Assembly: GCA_034509425.1 (NCBI GenBank) | Contig: JAVTVJ010000830.1 | Location: forward strand, 186,001-250,000 | Direction: 5' to 3' | Source: Eopsaltria australis | Taxonomy: Eukaryota; Chordata; Aves; Passeriformes; Petroicidae | Length of the DNA: 64,000 nt | Shown here: positions 1 to 12,325 of the stretch, piece by piece | How positions within the stretch are numbered: position 1 is the stretch's first letter | Layout: each line of letters starts with the position of its first letter | The notes under the pieces: generated by a model | Told to the model about the DNA's origin: nothing | The model's database searches: none | Seen by the model: only the letters and a program-made list of their open reading frames with translations | Translations under genes and position numbers: made by a program

Positions 1-2426
1 ATATATGCCTTTTAAAAATAAATTGAGTGGTTTTGATTTATTAAAGTTACCATGTGACACTGAGGTACCACTGATTAAAAATTGCATCTCACAAAACATT
101 TGGTTCAGAAAGTATCTTGAACTTGACTTACAGCAAAACACTCCCAAAGCTTAGAGCCTTCAATGTTCTTTCACTAAAAACTGAAATAAACAGAAAACAC
201 TTTTCAGTATAGCTTTGCTGATTTCATGTTACCTCTAAGTAAGAACAAGATCCAAATTAGTAGACTCCTTATGGAAAAAGCTCTATTGCTAATCTTACCT
301 TGAAAACCCAGAGATTAATGAGATTCTGGTATATGTAGTGGGTGAAAAGTGGTCTCTCAGGCAAGAAAATTTCAGCCCATTTAAAAGTCAAAGCATCTTT
401 TAAGTTTAAGCTTGAAAGTTACTGGCAACTTTAAATGGACCAGAAAAGAACAGCAATTTTAAACAGATGCACAGTGCTCCACAGAATTTTAAGTTTGTTT
501 GCTTTTTAATTTATTATGATTTCTGTATAGTGCACAATATATAATCTCCATTCCGGGATTTTTAAAAGTTTGTTGTTCTTTTTTTATGCTTATTTTTCTT
601 CTCCTCTTTGTCCTGGGCTTTTGTGTTATGGTGGCAGACAAAGTGGCTGCTTATAATAAGAGACTGCTCCACTCCTCCCAGTTTTCCTTGGAGAGAGGCA
701 GTCACTGTTTGCTGTGGTTGTTGATTTAGTGCCTGGGAAGAATGAGGTTTTTTTGGACCCTTTCCTCATCTCTCTCTTGCTAAGGGAGCCTGTGTCACTG
801 AGAAATGTTTAACCTTCTGGCCCTGAAGCAGGACTGGAAACTTTGCTTCAAAATCTAGGAGCTGAAACTGGATCTTGAAAATGTTATTTATGTGAACTAC
901 TCTTTCCTTTGATTTAATTGGGACAGGAGATTGTAGAGCTTAATTTAGAATTTTTAGTAGCAACTAATTTGGAGAGTTAGCAGGGTGGAAAATAATTTCT
1001 TTAGTGAAAAATGGTGAGTAACTGATTTACAGGAAGAAGAGAGAAGAGCTGGGGGCAGAAAATGGAAAAATGTGGGAGGACTGAGTGGAGGAAAATGTCC
1101 TAAGATCATGATTCTGATGCTGTCAAGTACTTGAGTAGTTCTTTCTAATGTGTATGAGGAGGCTGGCTGTGCATAATTTTATTCCTATAAGTTGGTTGTG
1201 GAGAGTCAGGGGCCTAAATTGTTGTGGGAACCTTATTTCCTGGTGGTTGATTTAATAGCAGATACTGCTTCTTGTATATGTCTTATTTTCCCAGACTGTC
1301 CACTTTTTTCCTTCTGCCTCCTTCCCCATCCTGGACCATGGGGGTTTTTCTAACACTTCTGCAGAATTTCCAGATGTCCGGCTGCTCTGTTGGAACGATG
1401 CTTCTTTAACTGAGAGGGAAGAAGACATTCAGAAATCCCAAACATTTCTGCAGCATAACCATAATAAATCTGACATATCATGAAACTGTTGTGCTTGTGC
1501 TAATTAAGTATCTGGTGTGCTTGTAGTACAAAAAGTAATCCTGATGTGCCCACAGAGTGTTGATTTTATTTCACATGCTCTGGTTATCTATACACAGCAC
1601 ATGCCTGTATGTTTATCTTCAAGATATTCTGAACAGAAATGTGGCAGCTCTGTCTCTTGGGACCCAATCTCTTTTATGGTAAACTAAAATGAAGAAACTA
1701 AATTGAAACTAAAATGAAGACACTTGTCTCAAGGGTGAAATAAGAGAAAACAGTTTAAACTAACCCAATGATTTGTCATGACCAGTGGAAGGGGAGGGGA
1801 AGGGATTGTACTTGACTTCACTCCTGTTTTACAGAAGCAGGAGCTCAATGCACCTGCTGCTTAGCCCCAGCTAGCTTGGACAATTGGACTTTATTGTGAG
1901 AAGTCTAATTTACTTTTGAAAACAAAGCTATTAAAACCCCCTCACTTTTCTGATGGATCAGTGAGCCTAATTAAATCACTGAACTTTCTTATGAAACCTA
2001 GAGCCCTCAAAAAGAAGGAATGATGAGAGCATAATGCTAGATTATTTCATCTGGCTTGGGTAATATCACTTAAACTCTGTATTGAACAGTGAAGCTGAGG
2101 AAGCAGATAAACAGTTTCAACTCTGAAGTCCTAAGTAGGGTGAGAAAACTACTGAACCTATAAATGGTGGCAGTGGGTGGGTAGGAAGTCCAGGAGACAG
2201 AAAAGATGGGGCAGCAAAGAATAATACACAGTGCATGATAGACTCAAATTATTAAGAAATATATTAAATTAGAAGTGAGTGATTTTTAGGAGAATGTTAA
2301 AAATATGTGCATTTCCCCAGTGTGAGGTTTGTCATGTTAGAATTTGCTTTATTTTTACTCTAAGATTGCTACATATCTGTGAATGGACAAACAAGTCCCT
2401 GGCTGAAGGGTGGTTACCCATCTCTC
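1..2426. other. Host intron, no gene seen
   Basis: AT-rich non-coding DNA. I see no splice-flanked coding exon, RNA gene or recognisable repeat. It is assigned to an MRTFA intron only by inference from the exon at 35355. Confidence 0.5.
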
Positions 2427-3195
2427 ACAGAACGGTTGAAGTTGGAATGTCATCTTCCCCAACCCCCCTGCTCAAGCAGATCCAGTTGCCTAGGACTGTG
2501 TTCAGATGGCTTTTGAATATCTCCAGAGACTGAGATTTCACAACCTCTCTGGGCAACCTGTGCCAGTTCTCATTTGCACTCACAGTAAAAATTCTTTCCT
2601 GATGTTCATAGGGAACCTCTTGTGTTTCAGTTTGTGCCCATTGACTCTGGTCCTGTCACTGGGCACCATTTGAGAGGAGTCTGGCTCTGTGTTCTTTGTA
2701 CCATTCTGTCAGGTTTTTAGATGGATAAGTTCTCCAGTATGGCCATGCCTCTCCTGGGCTGGGGACCTCAGAGCTTGAGCCGGCACTCCAGGTGTGGCCT
2801 CATCAGGGCTGAAGCAGAGAAGAAGGATCACCTCCCTTGATCTGCTGGGAACATTCCTCCTAGTGCAGCCAAGAATACCTTCCTTAGCCTTCTTTGTCCA
2901 AGGGCACGTCACTGTCTCTTGTTCAACTTAGTGTCCAGTGGGATCCCCAGGCCCTTTTCTGCCAAACTGCTTTGCAACCACTTTGCCCCCAGAATGTGCT
3001 GATGCACCCTCTGGGCCCAGCCAGCTTTCTCAGCCAGTTTTCAATCCACCTCATGGTCTCCTCATCTGATTCAGACTTCATCAGCTTCTCTGTGAGGGTC
3101 TCACAGTAGGCAGTGTCAAAGCCTCACTAAGTCAGGGCAGACAATATCCACTGCTCTCCTCTCTTACACCAGGTCTGTCTCTCCACACTGTAGCT
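2427..3195 (-). repeat. CR1 LINE fragment (RT end and 3' UTR)
   Basis: This stretch reads as the antisense of an avian CR1 retrotransposon 3' half. It has the characteristic blocks for the 3' UTR (caacccccctgctcaagcag, then the text around tttgaatatctccagagac) and for the end of the reverse transcriptase (the ggtgtggcctcatcagggctga block near 2790, and cagacaatatccactgctct near 3140). It is 5'-truncated, as is usual for CR1, and carries indels. No intact frame remains. Confidence 0.82.
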
Positions 3196-3629
3196 GAAAC
3201 CTAAAGAGAGATTTGCTGTTGTGCCCAGGGAAAAATATTTTCTGATAGAGAGAATTGTGAGTTCATAGTCAATTTTGGCCTTACTATAGCACAGTTGTTA
3301 AAAGTAAGCATATGGCAATGTCTGTGCTGTTAAATTGGTTTTGTTCTAAAGAGTTTGTTCATACGTGACTTCTGTGAAGCCGCCTGTTGGTTGTACTGGC
3401 AGCGAGCAGCCAAGTTCTGTCAGATCATAACAACTGGCAGCCATGTAAAAACCATATCTTTTTCCTTTGCATGTTTGTCTATTCAATTAGATCCTCCACC
3501 TGTTTGCTTTTATGCAGTCCCACCTTAATGGTCCCTCTCTTGTGTCTGGATTCATAAAATAGATTTGGTACCCAAGGAAGGGAGGATACAAGGATTTCTA
3601 ATTCTAGTTCTGACACACAGACTCTGTGT
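3196..3629. other. Host intron, nothing recognised
   Basis: Short AT-rich spacer between the CR1 fragment and the LTR. No gene or repeat was recognised. Confidence 0.45.
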
Positions 3630-3634
3630 TATAT

Positions 3635-5276
3635 TGTCGTGGTTTTAGTTCGTTTATTTAGGTTTGTGGTTAAATGCTAGCACACTTACTTAAATTTACT
3701 TGATTGCTTGTTGTGAGATAAGGATTAGGAGTAGGTAAAGTAGGTTTAAACTTTATAAAGTACAAAGAAGTTTTATTAATATATTGAAGACAAAGGGAAA
3801 AAAGAAAAAAAAAACTTCAAGAAAAAAAACTAGAACAAACTCTTCAGACCACTCCTCTTTCCCTACCTCTCTATTTCATTCTCTCTGACAACATACAAAA
3901 GACAACACTTTGACTTCTAGTCAGTTTACTACTTCAGAAACAGCTCTTGTTCTAGTTCATTTAGGGAGAGAAGTTTTTTTTGCTTACACTATGGATTTTC
4001 TGTAAGAAAAATATAGTTTTTATGGGTCTTCTGCCTCACTATTAACTGCCGCCCGGAGTAAAGTCTAGCTTAATGGTGGATCTCTTCTACACCAGTAGCC
4101 TTCCCACAGCCACTATGGTGGGTTATGAACAGTTTACAGGGTATCTGTTTTAAGGATGTCTAGTTCAATTGCAGCAACAAAGAAAATCTTTTCTTCTGTG
4201 CTTAGTAACACAGGTTCTTTTGACAACTCAGGTTCTCTAGCATTCTCCCCGGGACCAGGGCTCTGGATCACAGCCTCTCTTCTCTCTTGGTTCTAGTTTT
4301 TCATCAGGTTGTACTTTTTCAACACTTACTTGTCTGTACTTAGGTATTTCAGTTCATTGGCTGCAATAAGAACTTCACATCTCTTTTTGGACTATATCTT
4401 CATATATTACAGAGAATTTATTAGCTCAGTCTCTAACTATGGTTCTCTAAAAGAGTTTTTAGCTTCACTTTTGAAGTAACTTCTCATGCACTTTCTTCTA
4501 GGTATCAGTTCTGCTTTTTTCACTGACTGTAAAGTCTCTGTGCTGCACTATGTTGATGTCTTCACTCGTTCCTCTCTCTGCGAGGAAGGATGGGTGTCTG
4601 TGAGTTTAGTCTAGGCATGGAGAGAGTTAATTTTTGTCTCTCTCTCTCTGGCAGTGTGAAGATCACGTGCTCTTTGCCGGGCTGCTTGAACAGGTCTGAG
4701 CTGGATGCTAGACGCTCTCAAGAGTTTTTGCCTGGCTCTGCCAAGCTGGCTCGGCCTGCTGGGGCCATCTGGGCCCGGGGTGACAGGGCAGGGCTTGGCC
4801 CGAGCTGGATGGAGTCTGGCCCGGTCCTTGCCTGGCCCGGCTCTCCCTCTTGTGTAGCTGACACACTGGCTGAGTTGGATCTGCTGAAAATTTTAATCGT
4901 TTCTTCCCCCATGCCTGCCCGGCTGCAGCGGCACAACTGCCGTAAAAACCTCCCTTCCCCCCCCCATCTCTCTTTTAGAAGGGGGGGGGGGGGGGGGAGA
5001 AAGCGCTTAGGCCTCACCAGTGAGAGAAGCAGGAGCTGCTCCCCTCTACACAGCAGCAGCAAGTCCAAAGAGAAAGAGCGTCAGAGAGTCTCTGCTTATA
5101 TATAGTTTTTTCCTTAAAGGCGGACCAACTTTTTAATTAGTTTACCTACCTATCAATTTTTAAAACTACCTGATTATTGGCTCTCTCTCTTGCAGGAAGG
5201 AAGTTGTATCCCTTCCTGCATTCTTACAGCACAGATTACTTCTTAGATTTTAACTCCTCTGGCCTAACCCAAGACA
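3635..5276 (-). mobile_element. Solo long LTR, copy A (TSD TATAT)
   Basis: A 1.64-kb element starting TG and ending CA, homologous along its whole length to 53758-55375. It is flanked by TATAT at 3630-3634 and 5277-5281, a 5-bp target duplication, so it is a complete solo LTR. Orientation is taken as minus: read that way it has a TATA box near the start (about 5096-5104) and an AATAAA poly(A) signal near the end (3772-3777). Compared with copy B its + strand has an excess of T where B has C, which I read as hypermutation. It contains a poly-G run at 4980-4997. The family name is not known to me. The 5-bp duplication fits class III but does not prove it. Confidence 0.8.
5012..5104 (-). promoter_or_regulatory. 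LTR TATA box and splice donor (copy A)
   Basis: On the minus strand TATATA at 5096-5104 is followed about 80 nt downstream by GTGAGG (5017-5012), a good 5' splice site. The same pair occurs in the two related LTRs. Confidence 0.5.
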
Positions 5277-5281
5277 TATAT

Positions 5282-7617
5282 ATAAATCTCTCTACTTGTT
5301 TTAACCTAGTTTATCTGACCAAAGGGTTTTTTAATAGATTTGAATTGATTAGAATTCATAAATGTGAGCTTCTGACTGATAAGTTCTGGTAACTTATACC
5401 AAAGCAAGAAAGGAAGATCTTAAAGATGTGTGAGGCAGCTAATGGAAAACAGTGAGCAAAGAGACTTCTCTGCATATTGTTTCAGGTGAGCTTATAGATT
5501 TAGGAGGCAAGCAGAACAGAAAGCTGATGTCTGAATCAGAACATCGTGTTCCAAGCACACTTATCTTTACAATTATAAGCACTTAGGCTACATGCCTTCC
5601 AATGCTTTTAGGCCAGTTGGTGATTAAAACTCCTAAGATTTGGCAGGTGTTGCTGGGAAGAGGATACACCCTCAAAGTTACTTGCCTTTTTCTTTGCTTT
5701 CATGGCTGACATTACCAGAAATCTTGAACATAAGTTAAAATAATTTTAAAAGTAATCATTGCAAAGGAGGCCTGTATCTTCGCCACCTTCTCCCTTTAGA
5801 TAAACGAAAGTAAACCTGTGGTTTGGTTGATGTAGAATAGGATTCACTTAAAAATGTAGTCTATGGAGGAATGGTAGTACTGTCAAAACTACATCTTCCT
5901 AAAGTGATAGGCAAATGAGTCCCATGAAGGCATTAAAGGACTTCTTCCACCATAGCATGACAAGAATATTTTTCCTGCTAATGAAACGCTGAGTAATTTT
6001 GCAGCATGCAGGTAAAAACTATCCCAAATCTAGTCTAAAATTCTCTCCCTCCTGAGATTCATGATTTATGTTGCACTTAAGGTCTGAAAGGCCTGCATGT
6101 GTGGAGGGGGGATGAATCCATACAAGACCCTGGAAGTTCTTTCCAGGATCAGTGTGTCCATATCACGAGTTTAACCATGTCATGGTTGTGTGCCTTGACA
6201 TTGTCTCAGGCTTATTTTATGTTGTAGCTGTTGATTAAAACTCAAACACACCATACATTTTTATATTGGAAACAGAAATTCAGTTGTTGAAGTCACCACG
6301 AGAGCTTGAGATTGGCATTGATATATCCAGGGAATAGCTGAATTTCAGCACTGAAGGAGGAGTTTGAGCATTTGACATTGGAGGTGATTTATAGATTTTT
6401 GGCAATGCAAGAACTGGATTTTACATTCTAAAGAGAAATTTATTTCCTATCTCAAATAATCCTGACAATAGCAGTTTTTTACTCTGGGGTGAGATGAGCA
6501 TCCATGATGATGGAAAAGGAGGCCACTACTTTTAGTGGCAGCTGACCACTGAATTGGTTTAGAGGTATCATAAAACTTGGTCTCCTACTTTACCTCAACC
6601 AAGCCTCCACTACTACCTGATTGTTACAAAAGACTTGAACCACTTTTAGAGAAAAAGTTAAGAGTTGAAAAAACCCCACATCTAAAATTATTATGATTAG
6701 CTACTAACTTATTAAATGAATGGAATGGTTTATGGTCTTTTTAGAATTATATGTCCATTAGTGCATAGTTTTTTCAAGTTGTGAAGAAATCCTCTGCAAC
6801 CATAAGGGGAAGATAGCCTTTAATAAAAATCTAGATTGTGAGATTGCAGTTCTGTATCAGATTAACCAAGAATAATGGTCACATTAAGCCTCAACAGTGT
6901 TGTTGCTGTCTATGTAATCAATGTGTTTGGAGAAGGAAGTAGCTTTCTGGGCAAAAGTCACAATTCTGTAATGAAGGTTTACCTAGTAGCAATTTTGCTG
7001 GTATAAGCTGAGAAGTAAATTAAGGGTTTGCTAATCCTTTCACAAGCGTGAACACAGAGTACAGCCTGGCTGTTTCCTCTCTTGTTTAGGTACTTCAAAA
7101 ATAGACTGCATTTTCCAAGTGTTTGCAGGTAACCCTCTTGTGTAGTAAGTGGGAGGGTTTGATAGAGAAAAAACTTTTTATTGCCAGATGTTTAAAGGAT
7201 GTGGGAGGGAGAAGTGCAGGATAGCTTTTGCTCAACAACCACAGGAATTAGTGACATAACTTCTCGAACTCTTAGACATGCCTTGACATGAGGGGAAGGG
7301 CATCTTCCTCCTGTCCTTTCCCGGTTACTCCCTCCTAAAAACAATTGGCTATTTTAAGACAAAATCAAATTGCTTCCTTTTCCAGTCTATCCTGCTCACT
7401 AACCCCCTTGGTCTGGCAGCCAGAACTTCCTCTGTTTTTCTGCTCTTGAGAGCAAAACCAAATGTTTTGGGCTTTGCTGTTTTCACTTGTTCACAGTGGT
7501 TTAAATTAAAGTCTGGAATATCTGTAAGAGGAAATGTTTTGAAACGTTTTGAAAAGTCTTGTGCTCAGTGTTCTCCACTGGTCACAGTGTCTACTCACAT
7601 GTCAGTGTCGTTCACTT
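5282..7617. other. Host intron, no gene seen
   Basis: AT-rich intronic DNA with no supported exon or repeat. Confidence 0.45.
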
Positions 7618-7690
7618 AAGAGTTGAACTCCATGCTCCTTGTGGGTCCCTTCCAACTCAGTATTCTCTGTGATTCTGTGTGTGATTCCTG
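7618..7690 (+). repeat. CR1 LINE 3' tail
   Basis: The text cttgtgggtcccttccaact followed by a short tail of attctctgtgattctgtg units is the sense 3' end of an avian CR1. Only the terminal ~70 bp remain. Confidence 0.75.
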
Positions 7691-7810
7691 CCAACCTCTG
7701 AGTGTTCCTGCCTGTGTGCAGTGGTGGGGGTGGGGAAATGCACTTCTGCACCTGTGTGAGCACATCTGCCTACCCTAGGAGAAGTTAAAGTTATTTGGGG
7801 AGCATGTGGA

Positions 7811-8314
7811 TGTTAAAAACAGGTCCATTAACAAAATTTTAGTAAAATAATATTGAACATTTATTAGTAGAACAAGGGCAAAAGCAGCACTGGGTGCATA
7901 GCATATCTGCTAGAGGCACGGTTTAATTCATTTTACAATGGGTTAAATACTTTTAGCTGTTACATATTCATTAATCTCAGAAGAAAATTTACATTTCAAA
8001 CAACCCTTTCCCCCTGGTCTCTGCCCCCCTCCTTCTTGCCAGAATGTCACCTCTTAGCCTGCCTGATATTGTCCGGGCAGAGGCTTTGAGAGCTGTGAAT
8101 TGGCCTTGTTTCCCTTGAAATTCCTTTGCACTGCAAGTCATCAGCTCAAAAGACATTTATAGTTATATATTTATGACTACATTTTCAAATAGATCACAAT
8201 TATCTTGAGGTTAAAATTTTACTACAATCTTGTTTCTCCTTAACTATATTTTATCATAACACTATTTCTACAAAATATACAAAGCCAACATTTATCATTT
8301 ATTCATCTATTACA
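7811..8314 (-). mobile_element. Solo LTR of the class I ERV family
   Basis: A 504-bp TG...CA element clearly homologous to the LTRs of the provirus at 43477-59039. They share the opening TGTTA.AAAC.GGTCC, the tgggtgcatagcatatctgc block and the ending tttatcattt...ttaca. Flanks are TGGA (7807-7810) and TGGG (8315-8318), an imperfect 4-bp duplication matching the 4 bp of the provirus. It is noticeably more diverged in the middle, so it is an older insertion or a sister subfamily. Orientation is inferred from the provirus, whose primer site fixes the strand. Confidence 0.85.
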
Positions 8315-8318
8315 TGGG

Positions 8319-8773
8319 TGAATTAGCAGATTAACTGTAGGCAGGAAGGCTGATAAGAACAATTTTAACTTGAGCCTTGAGTGATTGTCTCTGCCTTGAA
8401 ACCTCTCTTTTATAATAAGTAAACTATTGCTCTTAGGTAAGAGCAAGGAACTGTTACTTCCTTTGGTCTAAGTAATTATTTTAGAGCAAGATGGGTAATG
8501 GCTGAATGAAAGGAATATATGGAATTCTGTTGTGATTCCAGCTGCAGCAGCTCTTAGTTCAGGCCCTCCACTGGAGATACGCACCCCATATTTGAGATGT
8601 CGTTATTGATGTGTGAGCTCTCACTGTGAAGTTCGTTGGCTTAGCCAAGGTAATTTGAGCTAATCATTCTAACTTTGCACTGGAACAGAGTGAGAGCATT
8701 CATACAACCAGTTCTGGGGGCTCATAACGGGGTAGTAACTTGAAGAAGGGCTAGTAACTTTGAACTGTAAAGG
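8319..8773. other. Host intron, nothing recognised
   Basis: Spacer of ordinary intronic composition between two solo LTRs. Confidence 0.4.
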
Positions 8774-8779
8774 GGTATG

Positions 8780-9364
8780 TGTTGCGTTCCCTGCTTCGGT
8801 CCCACCCTGGTACCGGCAGCGGAGTCCTAGCGCTACCCTAGGAAGTCGTTCGCAATCTGGAAGACTTCCTCGGAGTGCCTACTTCGGGCACAGCTAGTCC
8901 GCTTTCGGTCCGGGGAGATGTTGCCCCCGGAGCGTGGTGAAACAGCAAAGAACTACCTGAGAAGGAGGTCTCTTGGTATGTGATTTCGGTAGGTTTATTG
9001 CCTCCAAAGGGAGCACATGGACCAAGAGCCAAGAACAGCTTATTACATCGGTATTTAAGGGAGGAACAACACCCAATAGGATGAGGGCAGGGGGCAATCC
9101 AGGGGAGGGGCTGGGGTGCATGATCAAATGGGGTTTGGGGGAGGGGAGGGGAAAAGAGAGAACAACGAATGAACAATGGAGTGACAGGGAATTTCCCAGA
9201 GGGGGGAAACATAACAGACAAATCAAGGGACTAATAACAGGAGCTTGGGGTTCGTGTCTTGGTGGTCCAAACTACTGCCTTTGGGAGCTTCGGGGGGAAA
9301 CTCTCTGTCCGTGGAACATGCCACCGGAAGTCCTCTTCCTTCCTGGTTCCGAACCATCGCAATA
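8780..9364 (-). mobile_element. Solo LTR, class II-like (TSD GGTATG)
   Basis: A 585-bp element flanked by GGTATG at 8774-8779 and 9365-9370. A 6-bp duplication is typical of class II (ERVK) insertions. Its ends form a short inverted repeat, TGTTGCG against CGCAATA, so the terminal CA has probably decayed to TA. A minus-strand AATAAA (from ggtttattgcc near 8990) supports the minus orientation. Several CpGs survive in the left 150 bp, suggesting a fairly recent insertion. Confidence 0.8.
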
Positions 9365-9370
9365 GGTATG

Positions 9371-10790
9371 CAACAGTGTTTGCATCTAACCAGAATTTAT
9401 CAACCAAAATGGTAAAAAAAAAAAAAAAGATGTGTTTGGATATGTGTTTTTAATTTACTTGCTTGTTTTTGTTGGGCTTAAATGCACAGTGGGCTGTAGT
9501 TTTTTGAGAACTGGTTATAAAACTTCTTTCTCTTAATCCCTCTGCTTTTCTTCTACCCTCTACTGTGAAGTTTTCTGTCATGGACAGAGTCCTTCGACTG
9601 CTTTGGTCAGAGAAATCCACCATTTCTTCTTCTCTGGGCTAGAAATCTCTACTTGGGCGGCACCTTTTTGTAGTCAAGGAGTGTATGTGCAGGTTTTTAG
9701 AGCACAGAATTGACAGAACTGCTGTCAGTGGTTTTCTGAAGAAAATCCAACTAAATTAACCAACTTGTCTTTAAAAGTTGCACCATTTTCTTAGGCTGCA
9801 TAGGCGACACCTTCTGAGCAGATGTTACACTCACATGTAGTAGTATCAGGAGCATGTGCTGCATAATGCTTTTGTTTGCACATGGTCTAGAGTATTACAG
9901 ACTTCTGGACCATTTCCTTCTCTTTATCACACCCAGCTTGCTCAGTGCAGTGAGTCCTGGAGGGAGGAAGGAGGAGAGGCATGGTCCATAAGTGAACCAA
10001 CATCTCTGCTTCCCTTCCTCCCTCTCTCTCCTTTCTGTCTTGTAGCAATATTTCCGGAGTCTCTTTGCAACACTGACATCTGAGTTCCCAGTCCAGGGAG
10101 GGGAGAGGTGGGAAACTCAAAAGTTTTGGTTTTGTTGTGACGCACTTTGCTCTTCAGGTCTGCAGAGCCTGGGAGAGAGGCAGGACTGAGTTAGTGCTAG
10201 CAGAGGGGGATGGGATTGCTGCTGCTGTCTTTCCACACCTCACTTACCATGTTGACTTGCCTTGCTGGTTGGAAACTGCTTATCTATGGAGTTAATAAAA
10301 TGCAGATCAGAGTTGCATTCCTTGGGCTGAACTGATTCTTCTTGGTCCAGTGTTTTGCAGATAGGGATCGAGGATCTCATGTGCTGCGTGTTTTCAGGGA
10401 AAGGCAAACTGACATCTTGGCTGAATCCCAAGGAATGGAGTGGGTGGCAGAGTTTATATATGGGCTGGAGGTTGATTTGGCTCTAGCTGCTGGGTAAAGT
10501 TCACTTTGACAGCTGAAAGATGCAGAGGGAAGCACTTCCAGAATTAGAGACAGTGAGGTAATGAGAAAGTGACATAGGAAAGGAAGTGGAGGGCTCAATA
10601 CTTGCCTTGACATCATCTGATAGGTTTTCCACCCTGTGCAGCAGCTATTTTTATGCTTTCAACTCACAGTAATTACAGCTCAATGACAGCCAACTTCCCA
10701 AAAGCAGGGGTGGTGGTATATCCCAGAGTGGCTTGGAGGACTGAAGAGCTGCTCAAAAACTACAACAGAAGTCCAGGTTCCCAGGCATGG
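9371..10790. other. Host intron, no gene seen
   Basis: Intronic DNA with a 14-A run near 9415. No exon or known repeat was recognised. The exact left end of the LTR-like element that follows is uncertain and could lie slightly inside this stretch. Confidence 0.4.
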
Positions 10791-10799
10791 TTCCTGCTG

Positions 10800-12325
10800 C
10801 TGTGACCTATTTTATTAATAGACTTAAAATAGGAATAATAATCAGGCATCAACACCAAACCCTTTAGAACACTCTTTTCCTCTCCCCACCTTTTTTCATT
10901 TCTTTCCTACTGACCATACAAAAGATAACACGTTGACTTGTAGTTAAGCCACCACCTCTGGAACAAAACAGTTTTCTTAATTCATGTAGAGAGAGAAGCT
11001 TTCTTTTGTTTTATCATGTTGACCCCCATAGGAAACATAGTTTCCATGGTTATTAGCTTTCCAGCAAGCAACCCCCTCCCCTGAAGGGAAGAAATTTTGC
11101 TTCTCCAGACCCCTTCCCATTTTCAGTAGCTTTCCCAGGGCTACTACCAATGGACATATGATGGTCATTGAGGTGTTTCTTTTGAGAATGAATGCTTCTA
11201 TTACAGTGGCAACGACATCCCCTTTCTTCATCATCGGCAACACAAGTCTTCTACTGTTTCCCGGGGCAAGGAAAAAAAAATCTTATACACAAAAGTCACA
11301 GTCCACTGCTTACAACCTAGAACATTACATTCCCTTTCTCTCACCTCTTTTAGACCATTATTCATATATTACAGGGTGTATTACAGCCCACTTTATCAAC
11401 ATGTCTTTTTACAAAAGAATTTTCAGCATTAAAGCACTCCTCATCTCTTCCTTCTTTGAAAATAAGCTTGGTTACATTCATTAACTTACAGTCTCTATGC
11501 TGTACCTTTTGTAGGTGCCTTCATTCCTGTGCTCTTTCTGTGTGGGATGAAAAAAATGAATGTCCCCAAAGTCCCATTTTGATATTATAAAGAAACAGTT
11601 AATTTGTCTTTTCGGCTGGGCGATGGTCACATGACTTTTGCCCGTGTGGTTTGAGTGTTATAAGTTCGCGCCTGAACCGGAGGAAAGGAGTCTGTTTGTG
11701 CTGCCCCCCCATCCAAGCTGCGATTTAGTCGAGGGAAGGGGGGGGGGGGCCCGGCGGGACTGCGTCCGTGCTGCAGAGAGTTGGTCCAAGCGTCCTTTCT
11801 GTGCCGGGCCGCGCATGGCCGCCCAGCCGGAGCCACGCCCGAGTTGCATGGGAGGGGCCCGGTCCGAGCTCCCTCTCTCTCTCTCTCGCGCCGAGCTCGC
11901 TGCTGAGCTAACCAGGCAGGGCGCTCCCAAGGCCCGCGGGGCCCGACCCTAAATCCTCTTCCTGCCGGGCTGCGCCGCGGAGAGGGGACCAGCCTGGCCC
12001 AGGCTAGGCGAACGGAGTTGGTGAAGTTCCTTGGCCAGGGGCAGCAGAATGAAGTCTCTCTTGGCTTGGGATCTCTCTCCCCTCCCCCTCCCCGCGCCAT
12101 GCGGAATAGCAGCCCTAGGCCATGTGGCCTGAGGAGACCTTACCCAGCTCCGGCACGGAGAGGGAGAGCAAGGTCTTTCTTCAGCGAACCGGAAGCCTCA
12201 GAGAGAGTTTCTTCAGGTGTTCTCCTAGTTTTATGTAGGCGGAGTTTGTCATACCGGCTACCTCATTTCCGACTCCGCCTCCTCTTTCTACACAGGGAAT
12301 TTTTAACAGCAATTACTCCATGACA
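10800..12325 (-). mobile_element. Diverged long LTR, copy C, with CpG-rich core
   Basis: It aligns in patches with copies A and B, in the same order. Matching blocks are ttttattaatag (poly(A) side), catacaaaagataacac, the gagagagaag block, ttcatatattacag, and the tcattcctgtgctctttctg block. It is a separate subfamily rather than a close copy. The portion 11620-12200 is very CpG-rich. Minus-strand features are AATAAA at 10816-10811, a CATAAAA TATA-like box near 12238 and a GTAAGG donor at 12143-12138. I could not find a convincing target duplication, so both ends are approximate and the left end may be truncated. Confidence 0.65.
12138..12238 (-). promoter_or_regulatory. LTR TATA-like box and splice donor (copy C)
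   Basis: A minus-strand CATAAAA near 12238-12229 is followed about 90 nt downstream by GTAAGG (12143-12138). This is the same arrangement as in copies A and B despite strong divergence elsewhere. Confidence 0.4.

Noticed and set aside
4718..5068. Minus-strand frame starting MDLLLLCR, shared in part with 55177-54680
   Set aside because: It lies in the LTR; the two copies go out of frame at the poly-G tract and show no protein-level constraint.
10600..10800. A target duplication for LTR copy C
   Set aside because: Short matches such as gacatc near 10609 and 12326 do not sit at TG/CA ends on both sides, so I left the ends approximate.
11627..12100. 157-codon Arg/Pro-rich minus-strand frame
   Set aside because: Open only because the CpG-rich LTR core is poor in stop codons.
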